Source: Chitinophagaceae bacterium UBA4412
Lineage (GTDB): Bacteria; Bacteroidota; Bacteroidia; Chitinophagales; Chitinophagaceae
NCBI GenBank assembly: GCA_002400445.1
Contig: DGQO01000026.1
Span: 1,235-6,936, forward strand
Length of the DNA stretch: 5,702 nt
Reading direction: 5' to 3'
A program made the position numbers and the translations under genes. This document shows positions 1 through 5,368 of the stretch, one piece after another. Numbering within the stretch: position 1 is the first letter of the stretch; every line of letters begins with the position of its first letter. Under the pieces are notes generated by a model. The model was not told the origin of the DNA. It did no database searches and saw nothing but the letters and a program-made list of their open reading frames with translations.

Positions 1-51
1 TGGCAGGAATATAAGCGCAGCAAAGAGATTCGGGGCTTATCCACAGTTTAA
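1..51 (+). CDS. Possible 3' end of an upstream gene
   Basis: Frame 1 is open from the first base and stops at TAA 49-51, giving a 16-residue tail that starts WQEYKRSKEI. Frame 2 is also open, to a TAA at 53-55, so the frame is not certain. From memory of Bacteroidota gene order, the gene before this type of foldase is often a CNNM/CBS 'hemolysin' transporter or an LptC-like protein. The tail is too short to test that. Confidence 0.3.
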   Translation, partial: WQEYKRSKEIRGLSTV

Positions 52-80
52 TTAACCGATGTTAATATTTGATTTTACCC

Positions 81-88
81 TATTTTTG
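81..88 (+). promoter_or_regulatory. -7 promoter box of the foldase gene
   Basis: TATTTTTG matches the Bacteroidota -7 consensus TAnnTTTG exactly and ends 27 nt before the ATG at 116. A start of transcription around 93-95 would leave a short leader. I see no good -33 TTG at the usual 17-23 nt spacing. The box lies in an AT-rich stretch after the putative upstream stop codon, which fits a separate promoter for this gene. Confidence 0.45.
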
Positions 89-115
89 CCGTCCAAAAAA
101 TAATCAAGTCAAAAC

Positions 116-2242
116 ATGCAAATTATTCAAAGTATTCGTGACAAAGGCGCAGCTATAACTGTTTCTGTGATTGTGTTATGCCTTATTGGTTTTGTGCTCA
201 TGGATGCCAAGCAGGGAAATAACCGGTTGTTTGGATCATTGTCAAAGAACGTGGGCAAAGTAAATGGTGAAGGTATTACCCTTGCCGAATTTAATAAAAG
301 AATCACGATTGCTGAAACTCAGGAGGAGCAAAGAACAGGCCAGCGCCCCAGCGGTGTAAGAACAAACCAATTGCGGGAGCAAGTGTGGAATACAGTGATA
401 GCGGAGAAAATATTTTATAAAGAAGCAGATAAACTCGGTATCATTTTTACCCCAGCTGAATTCTCGTCTATATTATTGAGTAACGATCCTGCAAACCCTC
501 TTTTACAGGAGCAGGGAATGACAGATCCTACCGGCAAGCTTGATGTAGCTAAAGCCCAGGAAGTACTGCGTAATTTTAAAAAACTAAAAGGCGATCAAAA
601 AGAAGCGGTGAATAACCAGGTGATCGTTCCCTTAAAGCTTTCTTCTATTGTAAATAAATACAACGGTCTCTTAGGTGCCAGCACCTATTATCCAAAGTGG
701 ATGCAGGATAAGGATATAGCAGATAATAAAAATTTTGCCGAAATATCTTACGTAGCTATTGCATATAATGAAATTCCAGACAGTGCGGTTATAGTGAAAG
801 ATGCAGATATTAATGCCTATGTAAAAAAGCATGCTGCATTATTTAAGCAGGAAGCCGGCCGGGTTATTTCCTATGTAAGTTTTAGCCAGTTGCCCAGTGG
901 AGAAGATAGTGTGCGCAGCAGGACTGCTGTAATGGATTTAAAAGCTCCCTTTGCTGCAGATACCAATGCTAAAGCCTTTGTAGCAAGAAATACATCAGTG
1001 ATTGATTTTACAGATGCATTTGTGCCAAAGTCAAGAATACAATCACCTGTGGCGGATACATTGACCAGGTTAAGTATCGGCGAAGTATATGGTCCGTATG
1101 TAGACCAGGGATCTTATGTGCTGGCAAAAATGCTTGGTACAAAGCAATTGCCAGACAGTGTGAAAGCCCGTCATATATTAATACCAACCGTGAACCCACA
1201 AACTGGCGAAGCGGTTAACGACGATAATACAGCAAAGAAACTGGCCGATAGTTTATTAACGGCTGTAAAGGCCGGTTCTGATTTTGCAGCCCTTGCCGCA
1301 CAATTTTCATCTGATGGCAGCAAGGATAAAGGTGGCGATCTCGGCTTCTTTGCCTATGGCGCCATGGTGCCTGAGTTTAATGATTATGCTTTCAATAACC
1401 CCGTAGGATCTAAAGCAGTGGTTAAAACTCAATTTGGCTATCATGTTATTGATATCACCAACCAAACCAAATTTGAACCAGCGTATAAAATCGCCTATGT
1501 AGCTAAAGAAATTACACCAAGTGATGTAACCATCACTAATGCGAGTCTTGAAGCTACCCAGGCGGCCGGCCAAAAAGACGCAGCAGAATTGGCAAAATAT
1601 GCGGCATCAAAAGGATTAAGCATTGTGCAGAATCCTGCCATTATAAAAGAAAATGATTTCAGCGTAGGAAGCCTGCAGGATGCAAGGCAATTGGTACGCT
1701 GGGCTTTTGAAGCTAAAAAAGGAGAAGTGAGCGAGCCATTTAATATCGGCGACGATTTCATAGTGGCAGCAGTAGACAGGGTATATAAAGAAGGTGTACA
1801 AGATGCAGAAACTGCCCGCAGTGGTGCAGAAGCAATGGTGCGCAATGAAAAAAAGGCCGCCCTTATTAAAGAAAAACTTACCGCAACGCCTACTTTAGAA
1901 ACAGCTGCCAAGGCTTATAATAAGGAAGTGCTTCAAGCTGGTGCTGATTCTTCTATAACCTTTAATGCGCAGGTTATTAATGGTATTGGTATTGAGCCAA
2001 AACTATTAGGTGCCATCTTTAATAAAACATTTCAATCTAAACCCACACCGCCCATTGCCGGCAATAGCGGTGTGTATGTTGTAAAAACAAATGCTTTAAA
2101 AGCAAAAGCGGATGAAGCGCCCGAAATGATAGCCCAGCAAAAGCAGGCAAAACTCGGTGCTATTCGCAGCCAGATCAATAACTGGTACGAAGGCCTCAGA
2201 AAGCAGGCAACGATTAAAGACAATCGCAGCGAAAGTTTTTAA
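116..2242 (+). CDS. Membrane-anchored peptidyl-prolyl isomerase (SurA/PpiD-like, parvulin domain)
   Basis: This 708-residue periplasmic foldase is expected to catalyse cis-trans isomerisation of prolyl bonds and to chaperone exported and outer-membrane proteins. A short cytoplasmic N-terminus (MQIIQSIRDK) leads into one transmembrane helix at about residues 12-29, the usual PpiD topology and the reason for accepting the ATG at 116. A SurA-type N-terminal chaperone region follows at about 46-190. The parvulin domain spans about 347-450. It carries the conserved histidines H353 (in ARHIL) and H443 (in FGYHVI), plus the SSDGSKDKGGDLGFF loop typical of active parvulins. The regions before (about 230-345) and after (about 455-620) look like degenerate parvulin-like folds with no such motif, as is common in this family. 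The gene is followed by a strong terminator, so it is probably the last or only gene of its unit. PpiD and SurA are functional analogues here, so I give no gene symbol. Confidence 0.93.
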   Translation: MQIIQSIRDKGAAITVSVIVLCLIGFVLMDAKQGNNRLFGSLSKNVGKVNGEGITLAEFNKRITIAETQEEQRTGQRPSGVRTNQLREQVWNTVIAEKIFYKEADKLGIIFTPAEFSSILLSNDPANPLLQEQGMTDPTGKLDVAKAQEVLRNFKKLKGDQKEAVNNQVIVPLKLSSIVNKYNGLLGASTYYPKWMQDKDIADNKNFAEISYVAIAYNEIPDSAVIVKDADINAYVKKHAALFKQEAGRVISYVSFSQLPSGEDSVRSRTAVMDLKAPFAADTNAKAFVARNTSVIDFTDAFVPKSRIQSPVADTLTRLSIGEVYGPYVDQGSYVLAKMLGTKQLPDSVKARHILIPTVNPQTGEAVNDDNTAKKLADSLLTAVKAGSDFAALAAQFSSDGSKDKGGDLGFFAYGAMVPEFNDYAFNNPVGSKAVVKTQFGYHVIDITNQTKFEPAYKIAYVAKEITPSDVTITNASLEATQAAGQKDAAELAKYAASKGLSIVQNPAIIKENDFSVGSLQDARQLVRWAFEAKKGEVSEPFNIGDDFIVAAVDRVYKEGVQDAETARSGAEAMVRNEKKAALIKEKLTATPTLETAAKAYNKEVLQAGADSSITFNAQVINGIGIEPKLLGAIFNKTFQSKPTPPIAGNSGVYVVKTNALKAKADEAPEMIAQQKQAKLGAIRSQINNWYEGLRKQATIKDNRSESF

Positions 2243-2270
2243 AAGACATTTTCCTAAGTACGGAATAAGA

Positions 2271-2301
2271 AGAGCTGGCTCACATAGAGCCGGCTCTTTT
2301 T
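2271..2301 (+). terminator. Intrinsic terminator after the foldase gene
   Basis: An 11-bp stem pairs AGAGCTGGCTC (2271-2281) with GAGCCGGCTCT (2287-2297). It has one G-U wobble and a 5-nt loop ACATA, and a T-run follows (TTTTTGTTT). It begins 28 nt after the foldase stop codon and ends just before the promoter box of the next gene, separating the two units. Confidence 0.88.
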
Positions 2302-2304
2302 GTT

Positions 2305-2312
2305 TAAATTTG
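2305..2312 (+). promoter_or_regulatory. -7 promoter box of the DUF2480 gene, abutting the start codon
   Basis: TAAATTTG matches TAnnTTTG exactly and is followed by only TGTT before the ATG at 2317. If transcription starts 4-7 nt after the box, the mRNA is leaderless or nearly so. No convincing -33 TTG is visible. The upstream spacer region is occupied by the preceding gene's terminator hairpin. Confidence 0.5.
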
Positions 2313-2316
2313 TGTT

Positions 2317-2832
2317 ATGGCAGAATTTGTAAATAAAGTGGCAGACAGCGGAATCATCACCCTGAATCTTGAAGATTATTTTCCCCGGAATGAAATTGTG
2401 GTTTTTGACATGAAAGACTATTTATTCATGGGATTAATTCTAAAAGAAAAAGATTTTAGGGAAGCCCTTAAATCGCTAGACATTGCTCCTTTCCAGGATA
2501 AAGTGGTTGCACTCACCTGTTCAGCAGATGCGGTCATTCCAATATGGGCTTATATGCTGGTAGCAAGTTTACTTTCGCCTGCGGCAAAAGAAATTGTGTA
2601 TGGAGATGAAGGCCAGGCCACCAATGAAATATTGCGTAGAAATATAAGCGCCATCAATGTTCAGGATTTTACTGATCAGCGGGTGGTAATAAAGGGTTGC
2701 GGAGATTTGCCGGTTAAAGAAAGTGCCTATGTGGAAATCACTAAAAAACTAAGACCTGTTGTAAAGAGTATCATGTATGGTGAGCCCTGCAGTACCGTAC
2801 CTGTTTTTAAAAAACCACTGCAACGGCCATAA
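2317..2832 (+). CDS. DUF2480 family protein
   Basis: This 171-residue soluble protein has no signal peptide or membrane segment. I recognise it as DUF2480, a family found essentially in Bacteroidota and of unknown function. The length is normal for the family. Characteristic stretches are the N-terminal GIITLNLEDYFP, the VVFDMKDYLFMGLILKEKDFR segment (about residues 28-48), IPIWAYMLVASLL (about 74-86), and a C-terminal VVIKGCGDLPVKESAYVEIT segment followed by MYGEPCSTVPVFKK. The GCGD and GEPCS cysteines (near residues 127 and 157) stand out as possible metal or redox residues, but this is inference. The start is fixed by the promoter box 4 nt upstream and by the family's N-terminus. It converges on the RRM gene with a 33-bp gap. 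Confidence 0.88.
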   Translation: MAEFVNKVADSGIITLNLEDYFPRNEIVVFDMKDYLFMGLILKEKDFREALKSLDIAPFQDKVVALTCSADAVIPIWAYMLVASLLSPAAKEIVYGDEGQATNEILRRNISAINVQDFTDQRVVIKGCGDLPVKESAYVEITKKLRPVVKSIMYGEPCSTVPVFKKPLQRP

Positions 2833-2853
2833 AAAAAGGGGAAGTATTTCCCC
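2831..2853 (-). terminator. Intrinsic terminator of the RRM gene, overlapping the DUF2480 stop
   Basis: On the minus strand GGGGAA, loop ATAC, TTCCCC (2853-2838) is followed by TTTTTTT (2837-2831), a textbook intrinsic terminator 12 nt past the RRM stop codon. The last two T residues are the complement of the TAA that ends the DUF2480 gene. On the plus strand the same hairpin is followed only by an AT-rich stretch without a clean T-run, so it should end plus-strand transcripts less well. Confidence 0.85.
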
Positions 2854-2865
2854 TGACTATATATT

Positions 2866-3180
2866 TTAATATCCTCTTCGGTCTCTGTCAAAACCACCGC
2901 TGCTACCACCTGGCCTCCGCTGAGATGATGGCGGGCCACTGCGTTCTTCTGCTTCTTTAATTACCAAAGGCTTTTTACCCAGGGAAATACCATTCATGCT
3001 TTCCATCGCATCTGTACCCTCTGCCCTGTCTGGCATCTCCACAAATCCAAAGGCCCTGCTCTTGCCGGTTTCCCGGTCTATAGCCACCTTAGCGGAAGTT
3101 ACGGTTCCAAATTTTTCAAAAATTTCTTCCAGTTCTGCATCATCAAGATCGTAAGGAAGGCCAGCAACAAAAAGTTTCAT
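2866..3180 (-). CDS. RNA recognition motif (RRM) RNA-binding protein
   Basis: This 104-residue single-RRM protein resembles the short glycine-tailed RNA-binding proteins of Bacteroidota and cyanobacteria. RNP2 is LFVAGL at residues 3-8 and RNP1 is RAFGFVEM at 42-49, with the aromatic F44 and F46 that stack on RNA bases. The RRM fold runs over about 2-78. The tail (80-104) is basic and rich in Gly, Ser and Arg (ERSGPPSSQRRPGGSSGG), an RGG-like low-complexity segment that usually adds nonspecific RNA affinity. Such proteins often respond to cold or act as mRNA-binding factors. That role is family knowledge, not shown here. The start at 3180 puts RNP2 at the usual distance from the N-terminus. 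It is transcribed alone, with its own terminator. Confidence 0.93.
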   Translation of the reverse strand: MKLFVAGLPYDLDDAELEEIFEKFGTVTSAKVAIDRETGKSRAFGFVEMPDRAEGTDAMESMNGISLGKKPLVIKEAEERSGPPSSQRRPGGSSGGFDRDRRGY

Positions 3181-3195
3181 ACGAGGTATTTTCTG

Positions 3196-3203
3196 TAAAT
3201 GTA
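3196..3203 (-). promoter_or_regulatory. Candidate -7 box of the RRM gene
   Basis: On the minus strand TACATTTA (3203-3196) matches TAnnTTTG except for the last base. It ends 15 nt before the ATG at 3180. There is no clear -33 element. This is the best candidate in the divergent region for the RRM direction. Confidence 0.3.
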
Positions 3204-3263
3204 TAAACTTTATGGAAACAGTAAGGCCGGTATTCTAAATATTCGGCATGATTATTTTTAATG

Positions 3264-3271
3264 TAGGTTTG
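3264..3271 (+). promoter_or_regulatory. -7 promoter box of the membrane miniprotein gene
   Basis: TAGGTTTG is an exact TAnnTTTG match ending 17 nt before the ATG at 3289. A weak -33-like TTCGG lies at 3242-3246, 17 nt upstream of the box. Its presence supports the miniprotein being a real transcribed gene. Confidence 0.45.
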
Positions 3272-3288
3272 AAATAAATCAACAAGAC

Positions 3289-3405
3289 ATGAATAATTTA
3301 TTTAGAGGCCTTATTGCCGGATACGGCGCAAAGAAATTGGGAGGCGGATGCCTGGGAACCGTAGTAGTATTTCTTATTATATGGTGGGCGCTGGGTAGTT
3401 GCTAG
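3289..3405 (+). CDS. Small membrane protein, 38 residues, unknown function
   Basis: The ORF reads MNNLFRGLIAGYGAKKLG, then GGC, then a hydrophobic segment LGTVVVFLIIWWALG (about residues 22-36), and ends in SC and TAG. The polar N-terminal third contains R6, K15 and K16, so the positive-inside rule puts the N-terminus in the cytoplasm with one membrane-spanning helix. A -7 box lies 17 nt upstream, and no other ORF claims the interval. From memory, short proteins with the pattern 'RGLIAG.GAKKLGGGC...' occur in other Bacteroidota, but I cannot confirm that here. A double-glycine peptide leader (LGGG) is an alternative reading. There is no exporter in the window to support it. Confidence 0.6.
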   Translation: MNNLFRGLIAGYGAKKLGGGCLGTVVVFLIIWWALGSC

Positions 3406-3486
3406 AGGTGTTCATGTGCTTGCGCAGGGTGGAGATGCTGCAGGACCCGTTCTAATAATTTGGGGGAGAAAACGGGAGACAATCCA

Positions 3487-4548
3487 TCAAAAATTGGGAA
3501 AATTCCCATCTAATTTTTGTAATCTTTCCATGTTTTGTTTGGCCTTCTTCAGATGCCACCAGCCTTTTTTAATGGGCCAGTAATCTATGCCTGCTTTATG
3601 GTTTATCCTGCTTATTTTAAAAAGCATTTTCCAATGATGCAGGATAATGCCCATCGCTTTTGCCAGGCTGTACTTGCTCCCAAGGATATGCTGTATACCA
3701 GCGCCAGCGCCATTAAATTCCAGGATATAAAAATCTCTTCCCTCCTTAAGGGAATCTAAAGAAGCACACTTGATATCATAACGGCCATAATAAAAATTCC
3801 CGTTGTAATGGCTCCAGTTATCTAACAGTGCATGCAATTGTGCATCGGCTTTTACATCAATACCTTCAAGAATGCCCGCCTGGCTTCGATTGCTGGAAAT
3901 AGATAATGGAAAGACTTCTCCTTGTCCGATAATTTTATCAAGATGTGCCGCATGCTTACGCAACATATCGGTTTTCTTTTCACGCAAAAATGTACTGTTG
4001 TTAATTAGCATTGCCAAAGTACTCTTGCCATCTCCCAACACATGTGCGGGCCGCTTTTGTAAAAGGCCGGAAATGGTACCATGCTGTTCACCAGGTACCC
4101 GGTAATAAAATGCGGCAATCTCTACCGGGTAATCTACAAGCGTTTGCACAATATATGCCGCACCAATCCGCTCATGGTATTCCCGTAGTTCTGCAGCAGT
4201 ACTTATTTTACGCACCATCAACCCCATCATGCCAATATCCGGCTTGGCTACAAAAGGATAAGAGATGCCAGTTGCTAATATTTGTGCTTCCGCTTTTTCA
4301 ATAGTCTGTTCAGTAGAAACCAGGGTGCTCAGGGGATAAGAGCCCGGTGGCAGTTGCGCATACATTTCCCATTTTCCCTCCCCTTCAAAACCACCAAATG
4401 TAAGTGTAGGATTAGAAGGCGTAAAAAACCAGGGCGTGCCAGAGCGAATACAATACCATATCCAAACAGGAGTGAGCGGAATATATTTAGTGTGGTGATG
4501 CCAGGCTTCCCAATGGAGAAGTTTAAACCAGAAATCAGGAACATTCAT
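3487..4548 (-). CDS. ATP-grasp fold ligase-like protein
   Basis: ATP-grasp enzymes use ATP to form an acyl phosphate and join it to an amine or thiol. The substrate here is unknown. From the ATG at 4548 (353 residues), the visible motifs are YPFVAKPDIG with the nucleotide-binding Lys (about 102) and a central strand YIVQTLVDYPVEIA (about 132-145). Next come GDGKSTL (about 172-178), a motif shared with cyanophycin and glutathione synthetase-type enzymes, and YDIK (about 257-260). ILEFNGAGAG (about 275-284) supplies the Glu and Asn that bind Mg. The N-terminus (NVPDFWFKLLHWEAW) is aromatic. An upstream in-frame ATG at 4596 would add 16 residues. I prefer 4548 because a perfect -7 box lies at 4562-4555, between the two starts, and because remembered relatives begin just before FWFKLxHWE. 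Some relatives are labelled D-Ala-D-Ala ligase, which I would not adopt. The +1 frame past the stop stays open for 28 codons (see findings). Confidence 0.85.
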   Translation of the reverse strand: MNVPDFWFKLLHWEAWHHHTKYIPLTPVWIWYCIRSGTPWFFTPSNPTLTFGGFEGEGKWEMYAQLPPGSYPLSTLVSTEQTIEKAEAQILATGISYPFVAKPDIGMMGLMVRKISTAAELREYHERIGAAYIVQTLVDYPVEIAAFYYRVPGEQHGTISGLLQKRPAHVLGDGKSTLAMLINNSTFLREKKTDMLRKHAAHLDKIIGQGEVFPLSISSNRSQAGILEGIDVKADAQLHALLDNWSHYNGNFYYGRYDIKCASLDSLKEGRDFYILEFNGAGAGIQHILGSKYSLAKAMGIILHHWKMLFKISRINHKAGIDYWPIKKGWWHLKKAKQNMERLQKLDGNFPNF

Positions 4549-4554
4549 GTGCTT

Positions 4555-4562
4555 CAAAATTA
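4555..4562 (-). promoter_or_regulatory. -7 promoter box of the ATP-grasp gene
   Basis: On the minus strand TAATTTTG (4562-4555) is an exact TAnnTTTG match ending 6 nt before the ATG at 4548. Transcription would begin at or just before that ATG, which excludes the longer start at 4596 if this is the promoter in use. The -33 region is weak. Confidence 0.45.
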
Positions 4563-4585
4563 GGTAACAAACACGGCCGAACAGC

Positions 4586-4593
4586 GATATTTG
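4586..4593 (+). promoter_or_regulatory. Candidate -7 box of the lipoprotein gene
   Basis: GATATTTG differs from TAnnTTTG only at the first base and ends 32 nt before the ATG at 4626. The divergent ATP-grasp promoter lies 24 nt away on the other strand, so the two would share a compact promoter region. Confidence 0.25.
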
Positions 4594-4625
4594 CAAAAAA
4601 ACATACCGAATAAAATAATGTTCTC

Positions 4626-5117
4626 ATGAAAAATATATCCGTCTTTTTTTTGCTGCTCCTGGCTATTGTTGCCTGCAACAATCCACAGGAAACACCCTCT
4701 GCCAAAGAGGATAATACACTGCCTGCTGCAGACAGCAACCTTGCGTTGCAACCAGAAATAGAATTATACATCTGGAAAGTCAATGCAGAAAACTGCCGGC
4801 AAAAAAATCCAGCTTACACACCTGCTCTCCTCCAGGTGGATACGCTCATTAAAGGAATCAATCAAATGCACGAAGGGGTCTTATTGCAAAAAATCAAGCA
4901 AGGACATGATACGCTTTACACCGTCATTCCGCACAGTGGCCACCTTACAGAAGAAATGGGAAGCACCGGTGCAGAACTATATGTGGCAGATGTGGTGCTC
5001 AACCTCACTGAACTACCCGGCGTTAAATATGTGCATATTCAAATGGAAGAAGGCAGCCATGCACAGACAGGTACCTGGCAAAAAGAAGACTTTGCCCATT
5101 ATAAAATTGTAGAATAA
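4626..5117 (+). CDS. Lipoprotein with a GerMN-like C-terminal region, unknown function
   Basis: This 163-residue exported lipoprotein has a lysine at position 2, a hydrophobic core VFFLLLLAIVA, and a lipobox ending in IVAC with the modified cysteine at C17. After cleavage, a low-complexity linker rich in polar and acidic residues (about 18-40) precedes the folded part. The folded region contains LYIWKVNAENC (about 47-57), VDTLIKGINQMHEGVLLQKI and DTLYTVIPHSG. It ends with a stretch from M111 to about W152 that includes ELYVADVVLNLTELPGVKYV and MEEGSHAQTGTW. The 'LNLTELPGVKYVxIxME' pattern resembles the end of GerMN domains (envelope and sporulation lipoproteins), but the match is by eye only. 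The mature N-terminus CNNPQE lacks the K/Q plus acidic export signal described for surface lipoproteins of some Bacteroidota, so periplasmic or inner-leaflet placement is the default. It is divergent from the ATP-grasp gene. Confidence 0.82.
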   Translation: MKNISVFFLLLLAIVACNNPQETPSAKEDNTLPAADSNLALQPEIELYIWKVNAENCRQKNPAYTPALLQVDTLIKGINQMHEGVLLQKIKQGHDTLYTVIPHSGHLTEEMGSTGAELYVADVVLNLTELPGVKYVHIQMEEGSHAQTGTWQKEDFAHYKIVE

Positions 5118-5141
5118 AGAATAAGGAGATAGCCCCCAAAC

Positions 5142-5261
5142 TAAAAAAAAATTGGAACGCCGGCATTCGTTCAAGCCCCGGCCTTGGTCCCGCTGTACAC
5201 TACTACTCCGGCACAAGCCCCTGCCACAAAGCCTTCACCGGGGTATCCGCTGCCATCGGGC
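5142..5261 (-). ncRNA. GC-rich structured intergenic element, possible small RNA
   Basis: By hand count, bases 5154-5261 are about 65% GC, well above the flanking sequence. On the minus strand the segment opens with GCCCGATGGCAGCGGATACC and later has GTACAGCGGGACC, two CAGCGG-centred blocks 57 nt apart. It ends in a hairpin followed by nine T residues. From memory, Bacteroidota intergenic regions often carry elements with a similar pair of AGCGG blocks, but I cannot verify homology. The plus strand is also open in frame from 5145 to 5357 (Pro/Ala-rich, no ATG) and in another frame from 5105 to about 5267, as expected of GC-rich sequence without stops. Neither frame has a credible start, so I treat the segment as non-coding. 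I see no clear minus-strand promoter. Confidence 0.4.
5143..5174 (-). terminator. Minus-strand terminator at the end of the GC-rich element
   Basis: On the minus strand TTGAACG (5174-5168), loop AATGCCGG, then CGTTCCAA (5159-5152) form a 7-bp stem with one bulged C. Nine T residues (5151-5143) follow directly. Read on the plus strand it has no T-run, so it does not serve the lipoprotein gene. An alternative fold pairs GCCGG with CCGGC in the same interval. Confidence 0.55.
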
Positions 5262-5323
5262 GTAAAAGACGAACAGTCGCAAGACGATGCACCTTCAAGC
5301 GCTTCGATTGATGGAGGTCATTC

Positions 5324-5367
5324 AATAAAAGTTTCCGCCAAATTAAAAGCACAATAAGCTTTTCCGC
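5324..5367 (+). repeat. Imperfect direct repeat upstream of the cupin gene
   Basis: AATAAAAGTTTCCGC (5324-5338) and AATAAGCTTTTCCGC (5353-5367) match at 12 of 15 positions with a 29-bp period. The first copy's TTCAATAAAAGT also resembles the left arm of the palindrome at 5369-5400, so it may be a half-site. Confidence 0.5.
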
Positions 5368-5368
5368 A

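Noticed and set aside
37..45. TTATCCACA, a perfect DnaA box followed by AT-rich sequence
   Set aside because: It is a single copy with no second box nearby, no dnaA, dnaN or gidA genes, and probably lies in the end of a coding region. Not enough to call an origin.
1495..1911. 138-codon minus-strand ORF opposite the foldase gene
   Set aside because: It is a shadow of the parvulin gene. Its Ala/Ser-rich translation mirrors the Lys/Ala codons of the real frame.
3446..3476. CCCGTT...AACGGG inverted repeat in the miniprotein/ATP-grasp gap as a terminator
   Set aside because: The stem is 6 bp with a 19-nt loop and no T-run on either strand.
3289..4548. Miniprotein plus ATP-grasp enzyme as a graspetide (ATP-grasp-modified peptide) cluster
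   Set aside because: The peptide lacks a Thr/Ser plus Asp/Glu/Lys core, is mostly a membrane helix, lies on the opposite strand, and there is no transporter. Coincidental adjacency is more likely.
3535..4563. Several plus-strand ORFs of 74-97 codons opposite the ATP-grasp gene
   Set aside because: They are antisense shadows of a gene with clear ATP-grasp motifs. Their translations show no family features.
4783..5112. 109-codon plus-strand ORF inside the lipoprotein gene
   Set aside because: It overlaps a convincing lipoprotein in another frame. Its translation is Lys/Ser/Trp-rich without domain features.
5145..5357. Open Pro/Ala-rich plus-strand frame ending in a TAA at 5355-5357
   Set aside because: It has no ATG, only a TTG at 5184, and no promoter or family resemblance. 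A second frame across the same GC-rich stretch is open too, so the openness is explained by composition.
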